Part shown: one piece after another, positions 33,901 to 48,900 of the stretch
Layout of the letters: the number at the start of each line of letters is the position of its first letter
Position numbering within the stretch: position 1 is the first letter of the stretch
NCBI GenBank assembly: GCA_911728435.2
Contig: OU452199.1
Span: 2,366,860 to 2,430,859 of the forward strand
Length of the DNA stretch: 64,000 nt
Direction: 5' to 3'
DNA from: Apoderus coryli
Taxonomy: Eukaryota > Arthropoda > Insecta > Coleoptera > Attelabidae
Translations under genes and position numbers: made by a program
Notes under the pieces: generated by a model
The model's input: only the letters and a program-made list of their open reading frames with translations
What the model was told of the DNA's origin: nothing
Databases searched by the model: none

Positions 33901-36900
33901 TGCATCTGAGAGAATAAGGCACCATTCAAAATAAGGTTTTTTAATTCCTTTTTTTTGTCTCCTTTTTTCTTTCTTGTAATATACACAAGTTTCACACCCC
34001 GCGATACACTTTTTATATTTATTATGTTTATTCTATATACTGTGTTTATTATATTTATTATTGTTTATTGTATTTATTTTGTTTGCTCCATTTATTATAT
34101 CTGATTATTGGTTTCATCGGTAAGGTGTACTTATATTTTATATTTACTATTTTGTGTGTCTCATTTACTGTAGTGTATTAATTATTTTATTATTAGGTAT
34201 ATTGTTGTAAGATATCCAATTGTTTCTAACGCTATGGTGTCAAGGGGTTTGCATTGTGCACATTTAAATGTGCGTTCTCTAGTGGCGCACTATAATGAGG
34301 TAAGAAGTCTGATATTGGACAAAGATTTTGACATATTCACGATTACAGAGACTTGGCTTAGTTGGGGTGTTCTGGATGTTGAGATTGGTGTTGTTGGTTA
34401 TCGTGTTTGAGGGGGGATAGAATGGGTAGGGGTGGTGGTGTTGGATTTTATATTAGAGAAAATTTACAATATACTACTTGCGACGATATCGAACACAAGT
34501 GGGTACGTATAAAGATTGGTATTAAGTCTTTTGCTATTGGGGTGGTTTACCGCCGAGTACAAGCTACGTATCATTTTTGCGGATTCTGGTGAAGAGTCTG
34601 TGATGGACATTACCTACCATGAACTCTTGTTTTGCTATCTTACATTAGGCCAAGCTAAGAAGCCGCCTGTATACAAAAGAGTACGAGATTTTAAAAATTT
34701 TCATTTTCCACAATTCGATAGTCACTTAAGAATGATACCGTGGTGCAATATATATGATATGGCTAATGTGAATGATAAGGTTAGTTTTGTGACAGAAAGC
34801 ATCACAACACTTTTGGACATTCATGCTCCATTTAAAACCTATAAAATCACTAAACCATATGCACCTTGGCTCACGCGTGGTCTTCTTGCGATGAAAAAAG
34901 ATCGAGATAGAGCTCTGACAAAATTTAAAAGAACTAGAAATAACACGGATAAGCTACACTATAACATGTTACGAAATATGTTCATGTTGATGTCAAAAAC
35001 TTTAACTGTATCTCAGCAGAAAATGAGGCATTTGCGGACATGTGTTTATATAGCAAACTGTCATTATTTTTTCATGCAGAATTACCTCCTGAAGATTGTC
35101 GCACTTATTTACTAACACCCAGTATATACTATATCTATATACTATAAGATACTATACTATAACTATAAGCGGCGGCGAATTGCTGTTAAGACAGAGATAG
35201 CGAAGGTGCCGACACGAGGTGAAGTAACTGTGTACTAAACTGTGCCTCCAGTCTATATTGAACACGCCCAAATTTTGTTGCAAAATCTAAAGCAGTTTTT
35301 CAGAAATTGAATGATATTGTGGCCAAATGTCCTTCTCAATGGATCACTCGGTACGAGTAGATATATACAGGGTGGTCCAGTTTCGGAAGCGGAAACTTCA
35401 CAGGCAGACCGGGAACCACCAAATAATCTCAGTTTGTGTTATAAATTATATTCGAAACATGCTTCCTTGCAAAGGTGTCAAAATTTGTATTAAAGATTTT
35501 AAATTCAATAATATTTTTAAAACAATTTTAGATATTAATATGAAATTTGGCACGTTTGGATAGATAATTCAGAGACATCTTTTTACGTAAAAATTATTAT
35601 TTTACTTCTACCAGTGGCGTGCGTACGGACACATCTTTGCACAATTTTATTGAAAAAGATGGTACCCCACTGATTTTTTTAGAAACAAAAATTATTTCTA
35701 GAATTCTTGTTCAATTTACAACAAAAAAATACTCTTTACTTTTTTTCGTTTGACACGCCATTTGCAAGTAAATAATTAAAATACTAGGCCACTGGTCCAA
35801 TACGAGTTCTAAGAAGTTCCCTTTATGGGGTACCAACTCTCCAAATTATCGAACTGCCCTCGTAGGTTACCTACCACTAATTGCGAAATAAAAGTATATT
35901 TTGAAGATGGATTTAATAATTATAATCTGCCATTTTTAATTACCATTACTACATAGGTAATTATGTTTTCTACATATTTTCCAATATGCTTTCATTAATA
36001 ATATATATTATTACATTTTTACCATACTAGTATAAATATAGTTGTTTTCTATAGATATTGTAATTAAAAAAAATGTACCTACACTAGATTTCTTTTTCCT
36101 TGTACAGGGTGAATCATACAGCAGCAGTGCCAGGCATAATAATTTGTAACTTAAACATATAATTTTAAATTATCGAAACATTTTTTAAAAATTTTTGAAC
36201 GATTTGTAGAATCCGAATACACTTATTTATTTATTATTATTATTTATTATTATTTATTTATTTATTTACGGGCAAACGCCCATTTTATACAAAATTACAA
36301 TAAATATAAATAGTTCTACAATAAAACACTTCAAAAAAATTAGACAATTGAAAAATGTCAAATAGAAATCAATCACAAATAAAATGGATAATAATAATTT
36401 ACACGATCAATGCTGAACTATTATAAAGCAATATTGGTACAACACAACGTATCAATTATCAAAGAGGTGTCCCACTGAACCCAAAAAGGTATTTCTCGGT
36501 ACAAAAAAATCCAGTGTCTCTTCACTGTCATTGGCGAGACGCATTGAGCGCGCCAAAAATGAATTGCAACCATAATTTGTTCTAGAATGTGTCTGGTGAA
36601 ACATACTCCTCGTACGCGTTGCACGATATGGAACATGAATTCCAATCTTGCCCAAAAGATCAGGACAATTCAACCTTCCATTTATAAGGTCATACAATAA
36701 AATCAAATAATGTCTCTGTCGTCGATCACCCAGCGTGTCAATGCCAAGGTAGGACTCTAAGTCGGCATATAATTCAAAACGATTCTCAAAAATAAAGTCT
36801 ATGTGCAGTTTGTAGGCTAGGTATCTAAGAAATTTGTGCTGTACCTGCTCAAATTTTACTAAATGCACAGTATAATGTGGAGACCAGACAGCCGACGCAT

Positions 36901-39900
36901 ACTCAAGGCACGGTCTCACCAAACTTTTGTAAAAAAGCCTCAGAGAATCGATATGTGTGAACTCCCGTGAACAATGTTTAATGAAGCCAAGAACCTTCAG
37001 AGACCTTGAGACCATTGACGTTATATGTGGAATAAAGGTCAAACCACTATCAAGCATGACCCCAAGATCCTTAACGGTAGTAACCAATTTAAGGGAAGTC
37101 TGGTTCAGTGAGTAATCGAAAAGAGTGGTCCGTCTTGATCTCGAAAAGGACATAAAACAACACTTATCAACATTCAGACGCATATCATTCCCAACACACC
37201 ACTCGTGAAGAGCCCCGAGGTCAGACTGTAATCTCTCGCAATCTTCAGTTTTGTTGACTATCGTAAATAGTTTGAGGTCATCAGCGAACAAGAGAAAATC
37301 GCTCGAACTAAAACATCTGGCGATGTCATTAACGAAAATATTAAAAAACAGTGGTCCCAAGTGTGATCCCTGGGGGACGCCAGATGATACTTTTATCTGA
37401 GTAGAAACAAAGCCCTTGACCTTAACGTATTGAATTCTGTTATCATCCATCTCATCCATTCGAGCATGCGTGCGCCGATGCCAACCTCAGCCAACTTTAT
37501 CAATAAGATTTTATGATTTACACGATCGAAGGCTTTGGAGAAATCGGTATACACTGAATGTACCTCCGATCCACTCTCTAGAGCATCAATAATAAAGTTG
37601 GTGTATTTTAACAGATTTGGCTCAGATGACTTTCGTGGCAAAAATCCTTATTTTTTGAAAAAGTAGCAAAAAATTGCACCAGAGGGCTGAGAATTGGTAC
37701 ATGGGTAAAAAGGTAAAATACAAACAACTTTTGCCTGTGACATCTTTTGACATTTTAAAAAATATGTGATTAGTTAGATTTTAAAATTATTTCTAGGTAT
37801 TTGTTTTATTTTTTTAGTATAAAATATCAAGAATAGGTTGAATAGAGAAAGGTATAAAAAAGAAACACAAAATTCTGTAGTCGGTATCTACTGGTTTACT
37901 GTCTGTATTAATGAAAAAGTTATACCATAATGAACTAATACTAATCGGTGTAATATTCAACATTTTATTCTATGAAAATTTAAATTCGACATACTCTATA
38001 ATTACTAAAAAAAGGAAATTTGCTTACACAATATTTGCTAAGTTGTGTTTCATTTCAGAATTTTATTTAATCCCATTTTTGAATAAACTTGAAAGTCTAG
38101 GTCAGTGGTCACCAACCTTCTGAATGTATTGAGCACCTTCGGTAATTGTAGAATGTACAGTGAGCTACTTTTTTTTGTTGAATGTACAGTGTTTTTGGGG
38201 CCTTGGTGTGGTATAGGATGCTATCATACAGGACCTAATCAAGACCTAAGAAATTATCCTTAATGACCGTTTAGGTGTATGTCGTTTGGCATGAAAATAT
38301 CTCTTCATAATATCATTGTCCTGCGTAAATTTCACGACCCCATTATTAGGAAATTTTATACAATTCACTACTTCAGAATAAAATGAAATGGACTCAGTCT
38401 TTATACAGATACTTTAAAACATGAAAAAAAACTAGAAAATAATTCAACTAGAGAAAACACGACTTTACTCAATCAAGGCTAGAACTATTCTGCTCTTCAA
38501 GTCCTTTTGCCTTTCCAGAATTGCCTCATAAAAGTTACATAGTAGATAATACAAAATGAAAATAAGCCAATCAGAAAAAAGACATTTTAAATGTTAGACC
38601 AACGGTTATTTTAAACATCTGTAACTACATAAGAGGGTGTATAAAGTAGATAACAAGGCAATAAACATTATTATCTTAAGAACAAAACATTTTTAAAAGC
38701 CTTGCATAATCTTTATGACGCAGATAACTCTTAGACCCCCCAACACATAATATTAGGGTACGCTCGTATTTATGTTTAGAAAAAATAAGAACCCTATGTC
38801 AACAAATCTATGGGAATATTTCGTGTTATCGTAAATATATATATTAGAAAAAAAAGACTTGTCAGATATTGGAAATTCATGTATTCTAGAACCGAGCAAT
38901 CTGTAAGCCTGCCAGTGGCGGGTTCTATTTTGTTACATTATCTACGCTACTGATTTCCTGACTATTACCTATTTGTATTTTTTCAAACTGATTTCATGAT
39001 CATGATGTAATATATCAGTTATAGGATGCAATACCTACCTATGTAATAATTATTTCGATGTCCATTGTTTTAAATGCAAAGGTCGATTTATTAATAATAT
39101 TAAGTAATAAAAAATAAATACTTGATGCATTTATTTAAAGTAATAAAAATTAAAATTAATTAATCAATATATACCTACACCGTGTCCCAAAAGTATGAAG
39201 ATTTTTCTGTAATAACGAAACGGTGAAATCAATGTTCACTTCATAAAATGCCTCTAAACTTTGATCAGTCTTTATTTTTTTTTACTTGAAATTCATCACA
39301 AAAAAAGAGACTCTTAAGGTATGACCTTGACAGTGTGGATGATTTCTTCAAATCTAATATTTATTCACAGCTATCAACATTCGAACACACACAAATGGTA
39401 CGTCGCATTCTCCCTCCTATGGGAGCGAACGTAACCACTACAGTCCAACTAGCTACCATCAAAATAGCCATGAATCACCATCACCGGGATACCAATACGG
39501 ACGATTTGATGCTAGTGCCCTTCATATTGCGCATGCGCTTAAACAGACTGAGCTACAAAAGTCTTACAAAGTTTCAAGGGAGAAACCGATCGATGTATAT
39601 TTGGTAAGTTTTTATTAAGAAAATTAGATTTATTTTTTAAACGTCAGAAAGTGTGATTATGTTTGTCAATCAACAATAAAAAGTTGAAGGGTTGTTTTCG
39701 CTGTAATCATATACGAAAACAACATACCATTGTCTTTACATACCTAGCTAAGGGTGGGTTTATCAATGCCTACTTAAATAACTATAGTTGTTAGCTAAGT
39801 CACAGCATTAATAAGTACAGCATTCCGACTCCACGTTGGCACTTTGAAATAAACTGTGACGTATGACGCCGCCATTTTGGGTTACAAGTCAGGTCCTGAC

Positions 39901-42900
39901 TAAAAATAATTACAGTTTTCGGTTTCTAACCACAGTACTGTATTTTAATTTTTGTAAAAATATTTAAGTACATAAAAATATCGCTGTCAATTTCAGAAAT
40001 ATTTGTGGTGTGTCATAGTGATTGAAAACAGACTTGAGTGGTGGTATCAGTTAAATGTTGACATGATTGGCTGATTTCTAATAATAATAATAATAAACAC
40101 AACAATAATACAGACTTTATTAGTAAAAAAGGCATTTTTATAAAAGTTGAAGCAGTGCTTCCTAACTTAACCTAAACGTAATTTATATTTTAGCTTAAAC
40201 CTATGTGAAAATAGTTTTACATCGCTGGCCAAATTAAGTAGGTAGCTTATGTTTACAAATTAATTTGTTCTATTACGTGTCAGACAGCGCTCTTAAACGA
40301 AAACCCCTGTAAACTGTTTATATTCTCCGATAAAGAGTTGTAATATTTTGAAACCGTATAGGAAAATGACCGCTCAAAGATTGATGTTGAGTCTAGCGGT
40401 GGCGTAATGACAGTTTTATGACGAATATTCAGATCATGCACCGATCCCCAGAACTTCAATCTTTCATATAAGTATTCCGCCTATTTCCATCTGATGATTT
40501 TATTAATCAAAATTAGTGAATGAAAATCCGACGTTGTTTCATTTTTAACCCGCCGATTTCCTTAATCTTATTGCTAGCCTTTTCACCCCTACGAATTCCA
40601 CATACAAGCCGTGTGCCTGAATTCTGCATCAACTGAATCCTGTTCTCAGCAATTTTAGTCAAACAAGGGCCATATATATATTGTCAATAATATAACCCCT
40701 AGCTGATTGCGTTATCATGCTATCTCGCCACGAGACAACTTGTGTTTATGTTTTATTTTCATTTAGTTTAAAAACATATTAGATACTGCCATTTCGTAAT
40801 ATAAATTTTACGATTATACAAATAGTTGTTATAAACGTAAAATTTCATCTCGTACACGCCGACAATGAACTATATATTGAACACAGGAGTGAACGGTATC
40901 TATCTACGTCAATGCGGTTATTGTGACGTTTTAACCCATAATGGCGGCATGTGCGACGATATGCGCAGGACGGCTCGCAAGCGGAAAGTCACAATACTGT
41001 ATTATTTATTATACTGTGGCTAAGTCTTAAAAACTGGCAGTTAAATAAACGTCAAAGTGTTAACACAGTTTCTGTTAAACATGACTGTCCGCTAAATAAT
41101 AGTAAATTCATTTACATAACCTCAATTTTTAATAGGAATCTAATTTTCATATTTTGTTGAAAACGATTTTTGATACCCACTTGAAAATAAATATAAGGAG
41201 CATTGAATAAGGTACATTATTAGAGACTATCGAAAGTTTTCGATCTATTTGGGAACCAAAAATAAATCAAACACAAAGTAAAGGGTTAACCTACTGTCAA
41301 GTCAATTGTCACTTTATGCATAAAAGTTATGACATGTATAAACACCTATATTTGGTTGTGCATTATTGATTATGCTTTATGTATTAAGCATTATACACTA
41401 AGTGAAATTTACAGATATTTTCAGCTTAGAAGAATTCATTTTGAAACCAAAATCACAATTCACTTTAAATAAAAGCTTAAAAACAACAACAAAATAACAA
41501 AATTGCAGGTTATTTTGACATTCAGTGTTGTCAGTTTTAAATTATTGTCCTAAGTGTATGTGTGCAATTTTCGCCAATATAAAATCCTTATGTACCTATT
41601 GATATAGCAAATGGAATAATTGAAGACTGCATTTTTTTCTAGGACAATTTGCTAATAATTTTATGAGAATTGTAATTATTTTAATAAAGTAAGATTGCGA
41701 AACGATAGCATACTTACAGATGCGTGCATATGCAACGGTTAAGTAAAATTGATCTTAGATTCTGGTATTTTTTTATAGTAGAAAGTTGAATTTATATTGC
41801 ATCTAACTATTTATGGTCTATTCAATAGAAGAAAAAAACAATAAATTCTCTTATATTGTGAAAATTAGTCTGCAATATGTTGTAGTAGACAGGCATTAAT
41901 TCACTTGATTACCAGAAGATAGTTATACAAGGAATTTATGTATGCTTTATCGAGAAATTGATATTTTGAGCAGCCTTGGCAACACTGGTGTCAGCTGTTT
42001 ACATTGTTGACGTTTAAAATTATATTCCCAAAAACTTGGAAAATTTCCCGCATTTGCCCAATCCATAAATCTGCTGAGAATGATTATGTTGAAAATTATA
42101 GACCCGTCTCGCTCCTGCCCAACTTCTCGAAGGTTTTTGAAGCGGCATTACACCGAAAAATATTTACTCAAATTAAGTATCAGATTGATCCACAGCAGCA
42201 CGGTTTTTTCCCAGACCGCTCTACAGTAACCAACCTAATCTGTTTTCTAGAGGATGTATTTCGTACCCTCGGGGAGGGTCTGCGGATCGATGCGATTTAT
42301 ACAGATTTTTCGAAGGCTTTCGATAAGCTGGATCATTCGCTTGTCCTAGGGAAAATGTCGAGGTTGGGTTTTCATGAGGATCTTTTAACGTTTTTTGCCT
42401 CCTACTTGTCTGATCGACAACACTATGTCGAATACAATGGTCATAAATCGGAAACTTTTACACTCACCAGCGCAGCGCCTCAGGGCAGCTGTTTGGCAAC
42501 ATTAATATTTTCAATTTTCATTAATGACATATCCAAGCAACCATTTGATGTTTGCAGACGATCTGAAGTTGTATCGTGTTATTCGAGACACTTCGGATTG
42601 CGTATTGTTGCAGCGAGACTTATCTAAGCTTGAAGATTGGTGTAACTATAATAAATTGCCTTTAAATATGAATAAATGTAAGTTTGTCATATTTTCGAAA
42701 TCGCAAACTGTTTTTGAATATCGCTATCAACACTGCGCTTGAGTCTTGTGATGTTGTCAGGGATCTTGGAGTTTACGTCGACACTGAATTGTCATTTAAT
42801 TATCATATTCAAAGTATTACCCGAGATGCACTACGCATGCTTGGCTTTTTGTTTCGTGTTACCAAAGATGTTAGTGATATTGAATGTGTAACCAATTTGT

Positions 42901-45900
42901 ATTGTGCTCTGGTAAGATCTAAGCTTGAGTACGCATCTATAATATAGTCTCCCATTTACCAATCTCATGCAAGACACATTGAATACATACAGCGAAAATT
43001 CCTTAAATATTTAGCGTTTAAAATTGACGGTAGATTCCCATGTAGAGGATTCGATCATAGAGCACTGCTCGATCGCTTTCAAATGGTTTCGCTGGCTGCT
43101 CGCAGAGTCTATGCCGGACAACTCTTTCTGTTTAAGATTATAAATAGCTTGGTGGACTGTTCAAATCTACTCCGATCGTTAAATTTTAACATACCGCGCC
43201 CCTCTGCGAGGAGTAGCAGACTATTTCACGTTCCTGTTTTTCGTACTAATTATGAATCCAAAGCACCACTACTTCGAGCATGCCAAACATGTAACATAGA
43301 AAGATTTAGTCACGAAATTAACTATTTCAATGAGCCTGTAAGATCTTTCTGCGCTCAATTGTCTCGGTTCCTGCAAAATCTGGCCATCTGATGTGTGTGC
43401 GTATTTTGTTTTGTAGGATTATAAATTAGTTTATTATTATAGTAGCCTATTTGTTTAGTTGTATTGTCTTGTAATTGGGTCTGTAACCTGTTAGACAATA
43501 AAGAATATTATTATTATATCGATACATTTCTTGCATCTCTATTAGTGTAAGGATTTGTTATGCAAAAAATACAAATCAAATCAAAAACAAGACGTTGTAC
43601 ATTTTACATAAAGGGTAAGAGATTTGGTTTAATGCCATTCTTCCACTTCGTGGATTATTAACTAATTTCCATGTGCAATCGATGGGTCATCCATTCAATG
43701 GTATCTTAGGTATTTCAATGAGAAGTGTATTTCCAGAATTCCCTAACCAAAAAAATACCGTAAACTTCTCATAACATAATTATAAAGGCAATATTCAATT
43801 AATTCAAGACACACATCACAATCTTCATATCACTGTAGATGATTTAATATTTTATGGGAACTTAATTTCATTATTATAGCACTTCATATTATATTTTGAT
43901 GTTTAATTGTTTCACCGTGAGATACCGGAAGTGAAAAAGTTGTTATTAATCATATAATACGAAGGCGACTTTGAAAAAAAAAATTGAAAGCAGCTACTTA
44001 TTTTTGTTGTTAAGTTTTTTTCATAACTGATAATTTGTTTTAGTATAATTCATTGGTAAATCACCATGCACAAGCATATTATAGAAATCGTTAAAATTTT
44101 TAATGCAACATGACTCAAAACTCTTTTCAATTTAAAGCCTAATTCATTCAATTCTGCCATAGTTTTCATCGATTTATGACGTGTAAAATGTTCAATCAAA
44201 TCAACTTTATTGTTCCCAAAACATATAGTTTTCCAACAATGAGCTAGGTACATATGATAATACTCGTACAATAAATAAATGCTTTATTGCTCAACAGAAA
44301 CTTTGCAGTTACAGAGCAAAAGTATCAATACAAAAATATAAATATATATAAGACAATCAATAACTTGATAACTTTACATAACAGAAGTAAATTAAATTAA
44401 TAGAGATATAAATAAAGAAATAAACATAACAAATATATAAACAATCAAATTCAATCATCACAACCAAGTACAAGTTCTGCGGCAGCCAAAATATGTTTCA
44501 ATGTATCATGAAACAAATCACAATTCCGGGACACCACATTAAACGTGCAAGACATAGTGGACAATGGGAACCTCAACATAATATTTGTTCGAGCTCTATC
44601 ACAATGAAATAGTTAGTAGTTTCTTGAGTTTATTCGCGGAACAGTAAGACGGAATCCTTCAAGCAGCTCAGGACAATCAATAACGCCATTAAACACTTTA
44701 CAAACATTGCTTATGCATGCAAGATCCCACCTTAATTGCAATGATTGCACACAAAATCTGCCCGTTAGATAGCCATACGGCACACCACGCTCAGGATAAC
44801 TACCATCGGATTTAAAGCAAAGATACTTAAAAAATTTGCGCTGCCCTCCTTCGATGTTTTGCTTGTAACAACTATAGCAGGGATACCAGATCAGAGAGCA
44901 ATATTCAAGTTTGGATCTGACGTACGCGAAGTACAGTTTTTTTAGCGTATTAATATTGCCATTTCTAACGATGTAACCATATGCCTTGGATGCATTAGCT
45001 ATCGTCATTATGTGTTCGCTGAAGGTAAAGTGCGAATCGAACACAACACCAAGATCCCTGGTAGTTTCCACACGTGACAATGCAGTCATGAATCGCGTAT
45101 TCAAAATCAATAGGGAACGTTCTCCTAGTATATGACACAACTTTACACTTTACCGGGTTCAGCATAAGATTATTAGCATCACACCAATCCCCGACCAAGT
45201 TCAGACTGTTTTGCAAAACATGACAGTCGTCAACAGAGTCCACAGTGGAGTAGATCTTCAGATCATCAGCAAAAATCAATCTTTCAGATTTTAAATTCTT
45301 TCCCAGGTCGTTAATAAAAAGATTGAACAGTAGTGTCTCAGATTCGAACCTTGAGGTACTCCTGATGTTGCATGTTAGCTTCTTGATTTATAACCGTTAT
45401 AAGAAACAAACTGATCTCTGCTGGTAATGTAAGATTTTATCAATAGAATAGCACAGTAGCTTAATCCGAATGCAGGAAGCTTCCTAACCAAAACCGAGTG
45501 ATCGATCCTATCGAATCGAAAGTGATTTTCGATGATTAATATTTGTTTTTGTTCTCTAATCCCGAAATATAAAAGGCAACTCTCGTATGTTGATTCTGCA
45601 CATAAGATTCCTAAAAACGCTTATTTTTAGGAGTGTAGTTTCTGAAATACCATAATAGTATGTAATTATGTAAATAAATCTAATGACGCAGCCACGTGAC
45701 GTCATGCATTTATATATATTTAAATCGCATAGCGGTGTTTCCATTCCGGGCCAAGGAACAGCACTCTCGAGTTGTCCATTGCCTACATGATTTTTATTTG
45801 TTCAATGATAACATTAGTTTAGTAGGTATTTTGATTATTCTTGTTGAGAGTCTCCAAACATAAAATATATATTCGCTCGATGTGGATCGTAGGAGACCGT

Positions 45901-48900
45901 GAACGTGGGTAAAGTTTTGCATAATACCTAGGTACCTACCTGTTCAAGATGCATGTTGCTACAATAAAATTACACTATGTTCCAATACGATTTATTAAGT
46001 AATTAAATTAACTATACCCTGTATAGTAATCGTAAATTTCCTACTCGAAATTGTAGTTTTGACACAAGCAGACGTTTTTATAAAGAATGACTTTTTCTTC
46101 TAAATTTACAAATAAAAAAGTTTTTGCTTTTCCAAACTCTATCCGTGGAGACATTGGATAAAGTTTGGAAGAAGAAAAACTTTTTTATTTGTCGATTTAG
46201 AAGAAAAAGTCATTCTTTATAAAAACGTCTGCTTGTGTCGAAACTACAATTTCAAATACCAAATTTACGATTACTATACAGGGTATATCAAAAATAATAT
46301 TTTTAATGATTTAGATTTTCTTGTTATTTTAATTTTATTATTTTAATAGTAGCTATGAAATTAATCACTTTGAGAAAAAAGTTTATTAGTGTTTTTTGCA
46401 CAATTGGTGTAATAAATCACGGTTTTGAAAATATTTTCATAAAATTAAAAAAAAAAACAAAAAATCAAAATCATTAAAAATGTTATTTTTGATATATCCT
46501 GTATAGTAATCGTAAATTTGGTATTTGAAATTGTAGTTTCGACACAAGCAGACGTTTTTATAAAGAATGACTTTTTCTTCTAAATCGACAAATAAAAAAG
46601 TTTTTCCTCGCCAAACTTATTTTGAAGATGACAATCTGATGTTGCTCTACGTGCACGTTATTCTGGGACACCCTGTACTGTGATATTTCGTGACACACTG
46701 TATAAAAAGTCCACAATATAAAGTATTTTCTGGAAATAAAAATACGTAATAGAAATTGTTGTAGTGATGCACATAATATTCTGAATCAAGTCGGCGGTTT
46801 TAGAGGCCGACAATCACACACTTACATACATGGCTGTCTTGATGACTATGGGAAGCAACAAATCGAAAGCCTACTTGATTTTATTAAAACTTAACCTACG
46901 TAATAATTTTTCTTGTTGAAGAAATAGTCCATTCGTATAGTGGAATGCAATATTAATAAAAATATACAACAAATTCGTTACTTTTACAAAATTTTTATTA
47001 TACAGGGTGTTAATTAAGTATCTGGCCAAACTTCAGGGGGTGATTCTTTGACTGATTTTAAGGTAAAAAGTGCATATAAGCAGGTGTCCGGAAATGCATA
47101 GTTTTCAAGATACAGGGTGTCAAAAAAATTTTTTTTTTACACTTATTTATTAATATCTCAAACACCTGTTGACCGATTTTGTTGAAATTTGGCAGTATTA
47201 TGGACTATGATAAGACGCTAAGTTAGCACCAATTAATTGTTGATTATAAATTCCAGTGGCGTCGTAAAAGGCAGTTTCACAAATAAAATAACAAAAAAAA
47301 TGTGCGCCACTGACTTTTTAAAATTAAAAAAATAATTTTTGGATTAAGCCATTAAAAATACAACTTTTTTGTCGCTTGATATTTTTCGTATCTTGCATCG
47401 TTTTTGAGAAAAAAAATTAAAACCCCTTAAATGCATGTCCCTGAATAATTTTAAAAATCACTTTTACAGAATTATTGCGAATCTCGTTGCGAATTACGTT
47501 TTACCCAAATTCGTTGAGATTTCGCAGTATTTTTTATAATAGTAAAATGCTAATTGAATCTTATTTACTATTGCTAATATTGAAGTTCAGTGGTGGAAAT
47601 AAATGCCTAAGACAAGACAAAGACGTATTATTAATTATACTTTGACAAAAAATACTTTTTTAATAAAAACGATTAAGAACTTAACAACATAACAACAAAT
47701 AAAGATAAATTTATAATAGTTGTTGAAAATGTCCACCTTCAACTTCGATTCAAGCATTAGGTCGCCTTATCGTCGATTGCCGAACAAGCTGAAATATTCC
47801 AGGAGTATGTCTTATTTGATTGCATGAATCCCGTATGCGCGGACATAATTCGGCTTCAGTATTGACTGGAGTTTTATAAACCAGCGACTTTAAATGACCC
47901 CAAAGGAAATAATCCAAAGGATTTAAATCTGGCGACCTGGGTGGCCATGACTCTGGACCCGCCCGACCAATCCACTGCCCTCTATAAGTTTGATCCAGAA
48001 ATTTTTTTTGACACCCTGTCTCTTAAAAACTATGCATTTCCGGACACCTGCTTATATGAACTTTTTACCTTAAAATCACTCAAAGAATCACCCCCTTAAT
48101 TCGAAAATCCGTGCTATACCACACGTAGTGGTTTAAACATGTTTTCAGCTGTTATTTAAAATTATTCAAGAAAAATCGCGATAGTTTGGCACTTATTTTG
48201 CGTAAAACTGAGAAAGGCATTTTTTTAGTAACTTTAAAAAGCACAAAAATTTCAACTAAATTTAAAATAATTGTGAGTAACGACAAAATAATGTTTTTGC
48301 AAAACCTACTACTTTGCATTCGGTCAGTTAAGTGCCAAATTATGGTGATTTTTCTCGAATAAGTTTAAATATCAGCTATTTTTGAATTGAAAATTGCTTT
48401 AAATTTAAAAGTTGATGATGGTTTTTCAAAAACGAAACGTTGTAGTGAAAATTTGTAAACGCTATCTTTTTCTCCTCAAAAAGTAACAATGAGGAAGTGC
48501 TTTTCATTTTTTATATGTGTAAAAATAATGTCAGAAAAGAATAAAAACTAAAATCGCAAAAAATCGTTTTTCCAAAAATTCTCGAAAACGGCTAAAGTTA
48601 GTTTACTTTTGAAAACACCATTTAAAAGGTGTTTAAATTGTACAACTTTTCTCTAATTAAGGCAACATTGTAACTCCCACCGTTTCCAAGATTCCAATGC
48701 TATCCCATTCTTATCTTGCACACATTAAGAAAGCAAAATTCTGGATGTTCCATTTAAAATAACTAATCGTGTGTCAAAATTTTGACAATCGATTGACATA
48801 CGTCATTTCTGGTAAAAAATGCTACAACTTTGCCCATTTAAACTATACTGTATGATCAAAATTAACGAAGATAGCTATTGAGTAAAATATACGTGTTCAC

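Noticed and set aside
33801..33995. Minus-strand 64-codon frame
   Set aside because: Antisense of the LINE ORF1 tail.
38100..38170. hAT transposon
   Set aside because: Only one terminus-like sequence was seen; no inverted partner or target duplication.
39335..39607. 90-codon plus-strand frame as a gene
   Set aside because: Another frame of the same interval joins hillarin exon 2 in phase and has the expected content; this one is a shadow.
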